64,000 bases of DNA from Fictibacillus terranigra (GTDB lineage Bacteria > Bacillota > Bacilli > Bacillales > Fictibacillaceae): contig NZ_JAUHLN010000004.1 in the NCBI RefSeq assembly GCF_030412265.1, positions 310,001 to 374,000 on the forward strand, in the 5' to 3' direction. Numbering within the stretch: position 1 is the stretch's first letter; each line of letters begins with the position of its first letter. Of the stretch, positions 40,098 through 49,594 are shown in pieces. The notes under the pieces are model-generated. The model made no database searches. It worked only from the letters and a program-made list of their open reading frames with translations, and was not told the origin of the DNA. Position numbers and translations under genes: made by a program.

Positions 40098-42497
40098 TTG
40101 GGAAAGTGGAGTAAGAGATTGGGAGCATCACTGACGATTACAGGGTTATCATTAGGTTTAGTTTCCACATCCATGTTTACAGGGTCTTTAGACGCGAAAG
40201 CAAAAACGGCGATGCAGGAAACGGTTTCAAATCATTATGGAAATAGTCATTCAGCACTAGATCCGGCGATTGTGAATGATGATAAATTAATAGATTTGCT
40301 CGTTAGACAAGGAGCCGTCTCCAAGGATGCTTCTGAAAAGGAGAAACAAAAGGCGCTTCATGCTTACCTTGAACTAAAAGGAAAACAGGATGCTGTGAAA
40401 GAGAAGGATCCGCTTGCTCCAAAAGTTAAAGCCGCAGCTGCTGATAAGCAGCGAGAGTTCAAAGGATTCACAAATGGCCTCCTTCATGGAAACGGGAAAA
40501 AGAAAGGGCAATACAAGAAGCAGCCTGATCCGGTGAATGACCACGGAAAAGGTGAGGTTACTAGGAAAGGAAAACTGCTGACACTGACTGTTGAATACGC
40601 AGATACCCCTCATAATAAGATTAAGCCAAACGAAACAGATAACTATTACAAAGACTATAACTTGCAGCATTATGAAGATATGATCTTTGGTGAAAATGGA
40701 GTTAAAGGGCCTAACGGTGAAGATTTTGTTTCGCAAAAACAATACTATGAAGAGCAATCCGGCGGTTCCTATACCATTGAAGGTAAAGCTTACGGATGGC
40801 TGAAGGTTCCAGGTACCGCTGAATTTTATGGTGCGGATAGAGCATCCGGCGGCCATGACAATGTGACACCTGGCGGCTCTAAGCAGCTTGTAGTGGACGT
40901 GTATAAGGCAGCTGTAGATGCTGGAATACCGCTTCAAGACTATGATTTAGAAGATCCGCATGATTTAGATGGAGACGGTAACTATTGGGAGCCGGATGGC
41001 CTTGTTGACCACCTGCAGATTATCCATGCGGGTATGGGACAGGAAGCTGGCGGTGGTTCACTCGGTAACAACGCGATTTGGTCCCACCGTTCTGCTAAAT
41101 TTTTTGATCCGGACGGACTTGGAAAAGGGCTTCCTGGATTCTACGATTACACCATGATGCCTGAAGATGGCGCGACGGGCGTTTTCGCACATGAATACGG
41201 CCATGACCTTGGTCTTCCGGATGAATACGACACGATTTACTCTGGAACTGGCGAAGCGGTTGGATACTGGTCCATCATGTCAAGTGGATCTTGGGCTGGT
41301 AGAGTGCCAGGTACAGAACCGACTGGATTCTCTCCATGGGCGAAATCTTATTTCCAAACTACCCTTGGCGGAAACTGGACAAATCCTACTATTGTTGACT
41401 GGAAAGATTTGTCGATTAAAGGAGCACAATTCCTTTTAGATCAGGCCAATACACCAAATGGTGATAATTATCAGGCTATTCAAGTGAATCTGCCGAAGAA
41501 AAAGACGCCAATCAACACACCAAAAACAGGCTCTTATCAGTTCTGGGGCGGCCAGGCAGACGAGATCGACAACTCTATGGTGACGAACGTAGATCTGACA
41601 GGCAAGCAATCTGCCACTCTTACATTTGATGCTTGGTATGACATTGAGGAACAATGGGATTTTGCTTTTGTACAAGTTTCAGATGACAATGGGGCTACAT
41701 GGAAATCGCTAGGAAACAACAACACGCGTTCTGACGTTGTTCCTGAAGGCTATCCTACCATTCTTAATTCTATGCCAGGATTTACTGGTAACTCTAACGG
41801 ATGGCAGTCCCAGTCCTTTGATCTGTCTGCATATAAAGGCAAGAAAATCCAGCTTCGCCTTCGTTCGGCAACAGACTGGGGTACAAGCCAAGCCGGATTC
41901 TTCGCAGATAACATTAAAGTCGTAGCTGACGGAACAGCTTTAGTAGATGATGGAGCTGAAAAAGATCCTTCTGCATTTACGCTGAAAGGCTTTGAAAAGT
42001 CAGACGGCAACAAGTACAGCGATCACTACTATTTGCTGGAATGGAGAAATCATCAAGGTGTCGATGAGGGTCTTGCCCACATCAAACGCGGAAGCTCTCT
42101 TATGAGCTATGATGGCGGTCTTGTCGTTTGGTATGTGGATCCTACCTATACTGACAACTGGACAGGCGTTCACCCTGGAGATGGGTTCCTCGGCGTAGTC
42201 GACTCTCATATTAATGATTTGAAATGGAACACTGGAGCAGAGGCAAGCACAAGCTTTCATATTGCGGATGCAGCTTTTGGACTGGATAAAACTTCTGGTC
42301 TGAAAATTGATTACCCAGGTGTTCAAATGTTGTCTGCACCAAGTCAATCAGCAGTATCATTGTTTGACGACAGCAAATCATTTGCGAATCCATTTATGCA
42401 GGATGCGGGCCGCAATATAGGCAATTATGGTCTGAAGGTTCGTGTGAATGGGGAAGCATCTGATGATTCAGTAGGAGCAATTGTAATCTATAAGTAA
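40098..42497 (+). CDS. inhA: Immune inhibitor A family metalloprotease, copy 1 (TTG start)
   Basis: 799 residues of the M6 peptidase family: signal peptide (about 1-35), propeptide (to about 120), catalytic domain with HEYGH (365-369) followed by DLGLPDEYD, and C-terminal beta-rich domains with repeated jellyroll-like segments. InhA proteases are secreted zinc enzymes that cleave host antimicrobial peptides and spore/exosporium or matrix proteins. TTG with AGGAGGGG upstream. A second copy follows after 178 bp with its own upstream region. Confidence 0.92.
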   Translation: MGKWSKRLGASLTITGLSLGLVSTSMFTGSLDAKAKTAMQETVSNHYGNSHSALDPAIVNDDKLIDLLVRQGAVSKDASEKEKQKALHAYLELKGKQDAVKEKDPLAPKVKAAAADKQREFKGFTNGLLHGNGKKKGQYKKQPDPVNDHGKGEVTRKGKLLTLTVEYADTPHNKIKPNETDNYYKDYNLQHYEDMIFGENGVKGPNGEDFVSQKQYYEEQSGGSYTIEGKAYGWLKVPGTAEFYGADRASGGHDNVTPGGSKQLVVDVYKAAVDAGIPLQDYDLEDPHDLDGDGNYWEPDGLVDHLQIIHAGMGQEAGGGSLGNNAIWSHRSAKFFDPDGLGKGLPGFYDYTMMPEDGATGVFAHEYGHDLGLPDEYDTIYSGTGEAVGYWSIMSSGSWAGRVPGTEPTGFSPWAKSYFQTTLGGNWTNPTIVDWKDLSIKGAQFLLDQANTPNGDNYQAIQVNLPKKKTPINTPKTGSYQFWGGQADEIDNSMVTNVDLTGKQSATLTFDAWYDIEEQWDFAFVQVSDDNGATWKSLGNNNTRSDVVPEGYPTILNSMPGFTGNSNGWQSQSFDLSAYKGKKIQLRLRSATDWGTSQAGFFADNIKVVADGTALVDDGAEKDPSAFTLKGFEKSDGNKYSDHYYLLEWRNHQGVDEGLAHIKRGSSLMSYDGGLVVWYVDPTYTDNWTGVHPGDGFLGVVDSHINDLKWNTGAEASTSFHIADAAFGLDKTSGLKIDYPGVQMLSAPSQSAVSLFDDSKSFANPFMQDAGRNIGNYGLKVRVNGEASDDSVGAIVIYK

Positions 42498-42502
42498 TCT
42501 AT

Positions 42503-42540
42503 AAAGCTCTTCTATTTTTAAATGGAAGGGCTTTGTAGAA
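42503..42540 (+). terminator. Weak terminator between the two inhA genes
   Basis: AAAGC.CTTC / GAAG.GCTTT stem with a poor T-tail, so some read-through into the second copy is possible. Confidence 0.5.
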
Positions 42541-42675
42541 CTTTAGACCTAATAAGTTATAAGAAATATTTGCTATTTTAGTAATATAGTACAATCCTCT
42601 TTACCTAAGTAATATGTTACGTTTAGAAAGATAGATTACAGAAAATTCATGCTGTTCAAAACAGGAGGGGTTTAA

Positions 42676-45093
42676 TTGGGAAATTGGTCTAAGAAATTGG
42701 GCTCATCGCTCTTAATTGCCGGGCTTTCGCTGAGTCTAATGTCACCTGCAGCATTTGCTAGCGATGCACAGCCGGACAAGGGGAAATCGTCTGCATTTGC
42801 ACCCATCGATTTAAACGTTGTGGATCAGGACAGACTTGCAAAAGCCTTGAAAGACCGCGGGGTTATTTCAAAAGATGCTTCAAAAGTGGATACCGCTAAA
42901 GCTGTTCAGAAGTACATAGCAAGAAAAAATGAAAAAGTTGGCGGAGTGCAGGTAAGCACTTCTGCATCATCAAGCAAGAAAAATTTTGACCTTAAGGCAA
43001 AAGATTTCCTTTATAAACAAAAACAGAAGCTATCAAAAAAATTGAACAACAGCCACTCTACAATCCAAAAAGGTCTTCCGAATGGGTTTGTAAAAGTAGA
43101 CCCGGCTAAAGGGAAAAAATACAACGGACTCGTCCGAAAAGATAAGGTGCTTGTGCTTTTGGCCGAGTACTCTGATTTCAAGCACAATAACGTCGAGCAA
43201 GAGCCTGGTTATATGTATGCGAAGGATTTTAACCAGAAGCACTATCAAGACATGCTGTTCGGGGACAAGCCGTTCGAACTGTTTGACGGTTCAAAGGTAG
43301 AGACATTTAAACAATATTACGAAGAGCAGTCCGGCGGGAGTTATACAGTAGAAGGTACGGTATCTCCGTGGCTCACTGTTCCTGGAAAAGCGGCTGATTA
43401 TGGTGATGACTCACCAAAAGGCGGCAATGATAATCAGCTGCCGTTTGGGCCGCGTGATTTCATTAAGGACTCATTGAATGCGTCGGTTAAGGCTGGAATC
43501 AATCTAGCAGACTATGACAATCTTGATATCTATGATATTGATGGCGATGGAAACATTAACGAACCGGACGGATTAGTCGACCACTTGATGGTTATCCATG
43601 CAGGCAGTGGACAGGAAGCTGGAGGCGGAAAGCTTGGCGACAATGCGATCTGGTCTCACCGCTGGAACCTTGGAAGCGTGTATCCGGTTGCAGATACAAA
43701 AGCCAGCGTTGATTATTGGAAAGGGCAAATGGCTGCCTTTGATTATACGGTAGAACCGGAAGATGGAGCAGTCGGGGTATTCGCCCACGAATTTGGCCAT
43801 GATCTAGGACTCCCGGATGAGTATGATACTCAATATACCGGTGACGGTGAACCGGTAGCTTCCTGGTCTATTATGAGCGGCGGAAGCTGGAACGGAAATA
43901 TTGCAGGAACAACACCAACAAGCTTTTCACCGCAAAACAAAGATTTCTTCCAAAAAACCATTGGCGGAAACTGGGCCAACATTCAGGAAGTTGATTACAG
44001 CAAGATCAACAAAATTGGCCTTCTTACAAAGGTGGATCAATCTGTAACCAAATCAAACAATCCGGGTATCGTAAAAGTAAACTTGCCGGATAAAAGGGTT
44101 CAAGGCATTAAACCAGCTTTCGGCCAGAAATATTTTTACAGTACAAAAGGTGATGATCTTCATACGGCGATGACGACGCCGGAGATTGATTTGACTAATG
44201 CAACAAATGCAAAAATCGACTTTAAAACACTTTATGAAATTGAAGCAGATTATGACTACCTATATGTTAAAGTCGTAAAAGCGGACGGAACAACAGAAAC
44301 GATTGACACATTTGGTGATGAAATTATAGATGAAGACAATGGCGCTGATACAACGAAGGGCCAATGGGTCGACAAGTCATATGACCTTTCTTCTTATAAA
44401 GGCCAAAAAGTCAAAGTTCAATTTGAATATGTTACAGATGGCGGCCTTGCGATGAACGGCTTTGCCATGGATAACCTGGCTGTAAATGTAGATGGAAATG
44501 TTGTACTTTCAGATGACGCTGAAGGAACTCCAAAATTAACATTCTCCGGTGGTGCTAAGGTCTCTGACGGCATCGACTTCAAGAAGAACAACTATTACAT
44601 CGAGTGGAGAAACTACGCTGGAGCAGATAAAGCCCTTCAATTTGCCCGCGGTGTAAAATACAATACCGGTATGCTTTTATGGTATGCAGATGACAGTTTC
44701 TCCGATAACTGGACCGGCCCGCATCCAGGTGAAGGTTTCTTAGGAGTAGTAGATTCTCATCCAAAAGCGATCGTCGGTACTTTAAACGGCAAGCCTACAG
44801 TTGAAGATTCTACACGTTACCAAGTTGCAGATGCTGCATTCTCTTTTGACAAAGCTCCGGCTTGGTATATCAACTCACCTTCCAGAGGAATCTTTGACTA
44901 CAAAGGTTCCAAAGGCGTAACTTCATTCGATGATTCCAAACCATACATCGATATGACAGATTATAATGGCAGCGCAGAAGACGGTGTCATCGATGACGCT
45001 GGGCGCAAGGTTCCTAACCTTGGCTTGCAGTTCCACGTGATCGGTGAAGCGAAAGACAATTCTGCAGGTGCCATCTGGATCCGTCACAGATAA
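42676..45093 (+). CDS. inhA: Immune inhibitor A family metalloprotease, copy 2 (TTG start)
   Basis: 805 residues, paralogous to copy 1 over its full length. Signal peptide ending near AFAS, zinc motif HEFGH at 371-375 followed by DLGLPDEYD, and [10 protein letters not shown]-type conserved loops ([12 protein letters not shown]). Both copies use a TTG start behind AGGAGGGG and begin with similar codons, consistent with tandem duplication followed by divergence, notably in the propeptide and the region after 430. Confidence 0.92.
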   Translation: MGNWSKKLGSSLLIAGLSLSLMSPAAFASDAQPDKGKSSAFAPIDLNVVDQDRLAKALKDRGVISKDASKVDTAKAVQKYIARKNEKVGGVQVSTSASSSKKNFDLKAKDFLYKQKQKLSKKLNNSHSTIQKGLPNGFVKVDPAKGKKYNGLVRKDKVLVLLAEYSDFKHNNVEQEPGYMYAKDFNQKHYQDMLFGDKPFELFDGSKVETFKQYYEEQSGGSYTVEGTVSPWLTVPGKAADYGDDSPKGGNDNQLPFGPRDFIKDSLNASVKAGINLADYDNLDIYDIDGDGNINEPDGLVDHLMVIHAGSGQEAGGGKLGDNAIWSHRWNLGSVYPVADTKASVDYWKGQMAAFDYTVEPEDGAVGVFAHEFGHDLGLPDEYDTQYTGDGEPVASWSIMSGGSWNGNIAGTTPTSFSPQNKDFFQKTIGGNWANIQEVDYSKINKIGLLTKVDQSVTKSNNPGIVKVNLPDKRVQGIKPAFGQKYFYSTKGDDLHTAMTTPEIDLTNATNAKIDFKTLYEIEADYDYLYVKVVKADGTTETIDTFGDEIIDEDNGADTTKGQWVDKSYDLSSYKGQKVKVQFEYVTDGGLAMNGFAMDNLAVNVDGNVVLSDDAEGTPKLTFSGGAKVSDGIDFKKNNYYIEWRNYAGADKALQFARGVKYNTGMLLWYADDSFSDNWTGPHPGEGFLGVVDSHPKAIVGTLNGKPTVEDSTRYQVADAAFSFDKAPAWYINSPSRGIFDYKGSKGVTSFDDSKPYIDMTDYNGSAEDGVIDDAGRKVPNLGLQFHVIGEAKDNSAGAIWIRHR

Positions 45094-45100
45094 ACCTTAA

Positions 45101-45138
45101 ATAACCTGAATGGCTAAGGCTGTTCAGGTTTATTTTTT
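45101..45138 (+). terminator. Rho-independent terminator
   Basis: AACCTGAA / TTCAGGTT stem with TATTTTTTG after the second inhA gene. Confidence 0.85.
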
Positions 45139-45221
45139 GAATTTTTGAATAACCCATTTACAAATCCTGCATACTTATACTATAGTTAGATTATTAGAGA
45201 GTCTTTAAGGAGGTATGTTAT

Positions 45222-45296
45222 ATGAGCATTGTTACAGAATACGCCACTATTTATGTTAATTTCATATCTCAGCCCTCCGGTATTATGGACATTTAA
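45222..45296 (+). CDS. Candidate leader peptide (24 aa) before rsgA
   Basis: AAGGAGG lies 9 nt before ATG; the ORF encodes MSIVTEYATIYVNFISQPSG plus four residues. Its codons include CAGCCC (45270-45275), which is complementary to GGGCTG in the 5' arm of the following terminator. A ribosome paused early in the ORF would leave CAGCCC free to block the terminator. This is the layout of a translation-coupled transcription attenuator. The peptide itself is not a known leader. Confidence 0.5.
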   Translation: MSIVTEYATIYVNFISQPSGIMDI

Positions 45297-45330
45297 TTTC
45301 TTTGAAGGATTTCAATGGTTAAGTGATTTT

Positions 45331-45363
45331 ACCCGTGGGCTGTGGACAGCTCGCGGGTTTTTA
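45331..45363 (+). terminator. Attenuator terminator 1 in the rsgA leader
   Basis: ACCCG..GGCTGT / ACAGCT..CGGGT stem followed by TTTTTATT, 35 nt after the leader ORF. Confidence 0.75.
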
Positions 45364-45397
45364 TTGATCTGGATTTCTGTGACTATGCAGAATCATC

Positions 45398-45424
45398 AAG
45401 ACCGGTGCGCCGGTCTTTTTTATT
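45398..45424 (+). terminator. Terminator 2 in the rsgA leader
   Basis: AAGACCGG / CCGGTCTT stem with six T, only 40 nt before the rsgA start. Two terminators in tandem in a 5' region are unusual and make regulated read-through likely. Confidence 0.85.
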
Positions 45425-45463
45425 TTATTAAAATTAATCATTTAATCATTGGAGGAAAACAAA

Positions 45464-46525
45464 TTGAATTTAAAACAATTAGGCTGGGACCTGTTTTTTC
45501 AAGAACCATTCACAGCATTTGATAAAGAAAACTTTTCAGTCGGCAGGGTGGCACTTGAGCATAAGGGCATGTACCGCTTATTCACAGAGCACGGGGAGCT
45601 CCTCGCCGAGGTGACGGGAAAGCTCCGCCATTTGGCATCTGAACGTCAGGATTACCCTGCTGTTGGGGATTGGGTTGTAATTGCCGCTAGGCCAGAGGAG
45701 AACAAAGCTTCCATTCATGCGATCCTTCCGCGTAAAAGTAAATTTTCAAGAAAAGCGGCAGGACATACGACAGAAGAGCAGATAGTAGCGGCAAACGTGG
45801 ATACGGTTCTGCTCGTCAATGCACTGAATACCGATTTTAATTTAAGACGGATAGAAAGATACTTGCTGATGGCATGGGAAAGCGGAGCGAACCCGGTGAT
45901 TGTACTTAGTAAAGCTGACCTTTGTGATGATATCGATGAAAAAATCAGGGAAGTGGAAGAGGTGGCGATGGGTGTTCCCATCCATGCGATCAGTGCGGAA
46001 AAAGAAGAGGGGCTGGAGCAGCTTTCCGCTTATCTGGAAGAGGGCAAAACCGTTGCCCTGCTCGGTTCTTCCGGAGTAGGAAAATCCACATTGACGAATG
46101 CGCTTTACGGTGAAAAGAAACAGGAAGTAAAAACGATCAGAGAAGACGATGATAAAGGGAGGCATACGACAACTCACCGAGAACTCATTCTGTTAAAAAA
46201 CGGGGGGATCGTCATTGATACCCCTGGAATGCGGGAGCTGCAGCTGTGGGAAGCGGATGAAGCAGTGGGACACAGTTTTTCGGACATCGAAGGGCTTGCT
46301 GCGCAATGCAAGTTTCGGGATTGCAGCCACAGCAATGAACCAGGCTGTGCCGTTCAAAAAGCCATCAAGGATGAAACACTTGATGAAGCGCGGTATAACA
46401 GCTATGTTAAACTGCAAAGAGAGCTGGCTTTCCTGGCACGTAAGGAAGATCAGCGTGCGGCACTCGCTGAAAAATCAAAGTGGAAAAAAATCGCAGGTGA
46501 CCGTACTCGTGTCAATCGTAAATAG
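45464..46525 (+). CDS. rsgA: Ribosome small-subunit GTPase RsgA (TTG start)
   Basis: 353 residues. N-terminal OB fold (about 30-90), then a circularly permuted GTPase: G4 LSKADL comes before G1 GSSGVGKST and G3 DTPGMRE. The C-terminal zinc site is [14 protein letters not shown]. RsgA matures the 30S subunit and hydrolyses GTP on it. The TTG has GGAGG 8 nt upstream. Isolation from the spoVM/rpe/thiN context of the housekeeping yloQ and the antitermination-like leader suggest a second, inducible RsgA (inference). Confidence 0.85.
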   Translation: MNLKQLGWDLFFQEPFTAFDKENFSVGRVALEHKGMYRLFTEHGELLAEVTGKLRHLASERQDYPAVGDWVVIAARPEENKASIHAILPRKSKFSRKAAGHTTEEQIVAANVDTVLLVNALNTDFNLRRIERYLLMAWESGANPVIVLSKADLCDDIDEKIREVEEVAMGVPIHAISAEKEEGLEQLSAYLEEGKTVALLGSSGVGKSTLTNALYGEKKQEVKTIREDDDKGRHTTTHRELILLKNGGIVIDTPGMRELQLWEADEAVGHSFSDIEGLAAQCKFRDCSHSNEPGCAVQKAIKDETLDEARYNSYVKLQRELAFLARKEDQRAALAEKSKWKKIAGDRTRVNRK

Positions 46526-46526
46526 A

Positions 46527-46558
46527 AAAGAGCTGCCATATGGGCAGCTCTTTTATTT
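46527..46558 (+). terminator. Rho-independent terminator
   Basis: AAAGAGCTGCC / GGCAGCTCTTT stem with T-rich tail after rsgA. Confidence 0.9.
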
Positions 46559-46666
46559 GCTACTCATTTCAAGGGACTGTGGTCCCTATCCTTTTAAGGG
46601 GTTTGATAAATATCCAGAATGGTAATGTTTATAAGATAACGGAAAAACATAGCGAGGTGATCATTT

Positions 46667-47066
46667 TTGCTGCAAAGATTCACAATACAGACACATAAAC
46701 GGGATGAAATGATGGATGTCACGGATACGGTGCGTGCCTACGTTCAAGAGCAGGGCGTGCAGGAAGGGCTGCTTCATGTGTATTGTGCCCATACGACAGC
46801 CGGGATCAATTAATGAAAATGCAGATCCCGATGTTAAGTCAGACATGCTGATGAGGCTCGATGAGGTATACCCTTGGGAGCATCCGAAGTACCGGCATGG
46901 TGAAGGCAACACAGCTTCCCACTTAAAAGCGAGTACAGTCGGATCCTCACAAGTGGTTTTTATTCATCAAGGTGATCTTGTCCTTGGCACGTGGCAGGGG
47001 ATTTATTTCTGTGAGTTTGACGGTCCGCGTTCCCGCAATTATTTTGTAAAGGTTATTCCTGATTAA
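46667..47066 (+). pseudogene. YjbQ/UPF0047 family gene with frameshift
   Basis: A TTG start behind GAGGTGA opens [20 protein letters not shown] and runs to [10 protein letters not shown], then stops. The next frame continues [20 protein letters not shown] to [14 protein letters not shown], the normal end of the family. In intact members the join reads AHTTAGITINENAD, so about two bases are missing after GGGATCA. The enzyme class has been linked to thiamine phosphate synthase activity. A single small deletion could be real or a sequencing error. Confidence 0.85.
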
Positions 47067-47067
47067 A

Positions 47068-47102
47068 GATAAAAGGAAATCCTCTTTAAGAGGATTTCCT
47101 TA
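47068..47102 (+). terminator. Rho-independent terminator
   Basis: AAGGAAATCCTCTT / AAGAGGATTTCCTT stem with T-rich end between the yjbQ remnant and the convergent sirtuin remnant. Confidence 0.85.
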
Positions 47103-47119
47103 TTTTATCTGACGAAAAT

Positions 47120-47540
47120 TTAGCGATCAAGAAGCTTTTCTAATTCTATTAATGATTCTTTTGCACTCGAATAGATGGATAGATCAAAAACATGATCCAT
47201 TGCTGTTGGCTCTTGATTAATTAATGCTGTCCTTCCTTTTGTCATAGAAGGAAGCTGATTCACGGGATAGACTTGTAAACTGGTTCCGATGACCACTACC
47301 AAATCAGATTGCTCTATGGCCGCAAATGCTTGCTCCCAGACTGGTTCCGGCAGCATCTCTCCGAAGAGAACGATTGATGGACGAAGTTTCCCTCCACAGG
47401 AACACGCAGTTCCTTTTTTAAATGCTTCAATTGAATATTATGCCGCTCTCGGTTGACATTCCAGCCCCGGTTAACAGAACGGTGTAGGATGAACCTTTGA
47501 TCCATTCAGCAAGCTGTTCAAGTACTTGTCGCTTTGCCAT
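47120..47540 (-). pseudogene. Sir2-type NAD-dependent deacetylase with large internal deletion
   Basis: From an ATG with AAAGGAG the product runs MAKRQVLEQLAEWIKGSSYT, VLLTGAGMSTESGI, the start of the sirtuin Rossmann fold. Coding then breaks, and a different frame picks up at FKKGTACSCGG-KLRPSIVLF and continues GEMLPEPVWEQAFAAIEQSD to the end (VVVIGTSLQVYPV). The missing 95 or so residues include the catalytic His and the first zinc Cys pair, so no active deacetylase can be made. Confidence 0.85.
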
Positions 47541-47656
47541 GTCGCTCATCTCCTTTTTTATTTCATTATAGTACTGCCGGATGAGTTCTCCTTATTTTTT
47601 TACAGGATTAACGGTATACTTGAATGTAGCAGAACTAAAGAGATGGGGGATTATCT

Positions 47657-48127
47657 ATGGTTAAAGTATTATTTGTTTGTCTTGGCAATATATGCCGCTC
47701 GCCTATGGCTGAAGCGATATTCAAGGATATGGTACAAAAAAAGGGCTTGGATGGAAAGATTTCAGTAGACTCAGCTGGAACGGGTAACTGGCACGTCGGA
47801 GAACCTCCGCATGAAGGTACACGAAATTTATTGACGGAGAAGAACATATCCTTTGAAGGATTAAAAGCAAGGCAGGTTGTTGCTGGAGATCTTACGGAAT
47901 ATGACTATGTTATCGGGATGGATGCTAAAAACATTGGAGATCTTCAGCGGATGGCTGGCAATGTACCGGTGAACCATGTGGCAAGGCTGATGGATTATGT
48001 TTCTGACAGTAAAATGCAAGATGTCCCAGATCCTTATTTTACCGGGAACTTTGATGAGGTTTATGACTTGGTGTCAGAGGGCTGCCGTAAATTACTTGAA
48101 GATATTGAAGCCCGCGAAAAATTGTAG
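47657..48127 (+). CDS. yfkJ: Low-molecular-weight protein tyrosine phosphatase (YfkJ type)
   Basis: 156 residues. The P-loop CLGNICRS begins at Cys8 with Arg14, and the general acid is in [12 protein letters not shown] near residue 118. These phosphatases remove phosphate from protein tyrosine (or arginine in the YwlE branch; here the loop has Ile after Asn and the family fits YfkJ). ATGGGGGATT-type ribosome site is moderate. The next gene follows after 13 nt. Confidence 0.88.
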   Translation: MVKVLFVCLGNICRSPMAEAIFKDMVQKKGLDGKISVDSAGTGNWHVGEPPHEGTRNLLTEKNISFEGLKARQVVAGDLTEYDYVIGMDAKNIGDLQRMAGNVPVNHVARLMDYVSDSKMQDVPDPYFTGNFDEVYDLVSEGCRKLLEDIEAREKL

Positions 48128-48140
48128 AGGAGAGGGAAGA

Positions 48141-48572
48141 ATGGGGATCATACGCCAGCTTTCGACGGAAACAGAAGTTAAGGAAGCCTTTTCTGTGATG
48201 AAGCAGCTTCGTCCGCATTTAACTGAGCCATTATTTGTTTCTCTGTATGAGGAGATGCAGACCAACGGATATACGTTGTTTGGCTGTTTTGATGATGAAA
48301 AACTGGCAGCAGTTGCAGGATTTGCTATTCAGACAAACCTTTATTATGGCAAGCATGTATGGGTCTATGATCTGGTGACAGATGAACATATTCGATCAAA
48401 AGGCCATGGAAAAGAACTTCTTTCGTTCATCGAGTCTTTTGCTGTTCACAACAACTGTAACTGTGTGGCGCTATCCTCAGGTTTGGCGAGGGAAGATGCC
48501 CATCGCTTTTATGAAGACAAAATGGAATACAGACGGGTGAGTTTTGTATTTAAAAAGGATTTCGGCAAATAA
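48141..48572 (+). CDS. GNAT family N-acetyltransferase
   Basis: 143 residues. The acetyl-CoA binding segment is [20 protein letters not shown] (motif A, R-x-x-G-x-G/H), and the C-terminal [20 protein letters not shown] is the typical end. Substrate unknown. GAGAGGGAAG precedes ATG, and it is co-transcribed with yfkJ. A longer in-frame extension lies inside yfkJ and is rejected. Confidence 0.85.
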   Translation: MGIIRQLSTETEVKEAFSVMKQLRPHLTEPLFVSLYEEMQTNGYTLFGCFDDEKLAAVAGFAIQTNLYYGKHVWVYDLVTDEHIRSKGHGKELLSFIESFAVHNNCNCVALSSGLAREDAHRFYEDKMEYRRVSFVFKKDFGK

Positions 48573-48607
48573 AAAAACGGTGCGCCATAGGGCGTACCGT
48601 TTCTTTT
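48571..48607. terminator. Bidirectional terminator
   Basis: AAACGGT.CGCC / GGCG.ACCGTTT stem with A- and T-rich flanks between convergent genes. Confidence 0.85.
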
Positions 48608-48612
48608 TATAG

Positions 48613-48867
48613 TTATGCGTTTCGTCTCATACCACGAAGGATGGCACTGACGATCAATACTACGACGATTGCACCAATAATGGCTGGAACAATGGCGAAA
48701 CCTGCTACATCAGGACCCCAATCTCCAAGGATTAATCCTCCAAGCCACGCACCGACAAAACCAGCGATAATGTTTCCAATGATTCCGCCAGGAACGTCAC
48801 GTCCTGTAATCACTCCTGCTAACCAACCAATGATACCACCTATAATAAGTGCCCAAAGAAAACTCAT
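48613..48867 (-). CDS. GlsB/YeaQ/YmgE family membrane protein
   Basis: 84 residues with three hydrophobic helices and the glycine pattern ALIIGGIIGWLAGVITG, GIIGNIIAGFVGAWLGGLIL of transglycosylase-associated (GlsB/YeaQ/YmgE) proteins, which are stress-related inner membrane proteins of unclear function. AAAGGAGG precedes the ATG chosen; the 37-codon upstream extension of the frame has no site. Confidence 0.9.
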   Translation of the reverse strand: MSFLWALIIGGIIGWLAGVITGRDVPGGIIGNIIAGFVGAWLGGLILGDWGPDVAGFAIVPAIIGAIVVVLIVSAILRGMRRNA

Positions 48868-49031
48868 TTCGTGTGTTCCTCCTTTAAATTTTGTTTTGTT
48901 ATTGTGTTGTACCGTTAAGATACCCATCCCTTTAAAAAAATAAACAAAAACAAAAAAATGTTTTTTTGTTCCAACCACAGGGAATGTAAAACATACTAAA
49001 AGGTACTTTAATATAAGGGAGAGATGTTTTT

Positions 49032-49541
49032 ATGGCGTACAAAACATTTGATACGTATGAAAGAAACGACAGTAAACTTGTAAAGGGGCTCCTCATTGGA
49101 GCAGCAGTGGGAGCGGCAATTGCTATGCTTGACCGTCCTACACGGCAAACGGTAAAACGTAAAACATTGGATGTAAAAGACCAGACAGTGACGATCGCAA
49201 AAAATGTGAAGGAAAATCCTCAATCGCTCGCTGGAGGGGTAAAAGAAACTTTCCAATCCGCATCTTCAGCCGTAAGCGATGTGATGGATGATATTAAACA
49301 GCTCATGTCGACAATGGAAGAAGTGAAAAATACCTCTATTGAAGCTATGCAGCAAGTAAGAGGAGCCAGCAGCGATCTGGTAAAAATAGGAAGTAAATTA
49401 AAGGATGCGGGCCAGGATGTTAAAGAGCATGGAAAAGATGTGGTGGGTGAAGTAAGTGATACGGATGCAAATACAGCCCCATCTTATTCCGACCTTCAAA
49501 ACAAACGGCATGTCGTTACTCCAAACGAGGGCAGCTATTAA
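49032..49541 (+). CDS. YtxH-domain protein
   Basis: 169 residues. An N-terminal glycine-rich membrane segment (KLVKGLLIGAAVGAAIAMLD) is followed by a long helical, charged region with heptad-like repeats, the design of YtxH/general stress membrane-anchored proteins. It sits next to the GlsB-like gene, transcribed divergently, and before a YihY-type gene. GGGAGAG precedes ATG. Confidence 0.75.
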   Translation: MAYKTFDTYERNDSKLVKGLLIGAAVGAAIAMLDRPTRQTVKRKTLDVKDQTVTIAKNVKENPQSLAGGVKETFQSASSAVSDVMDDIKQLMSTMEEVKNTSIEAMQQVRGASSDLVKIGSKLKDAGQDVKEHGKDVVGEVSDTDANTAPSYSDLQNKRHVVTPNEGSY

Positions 49542-49594
49542 GTTGCCCTTATTTTTTCAGTATATGGATCGTTTGATGCAGCGAGGTGAAACCG

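Noticed and set aside
40374-40937. 187-codon minus-strand ORF inside the first inhA gene
   Set aside because: Antisense to a conserved protease; no ribosome binding site or family features.
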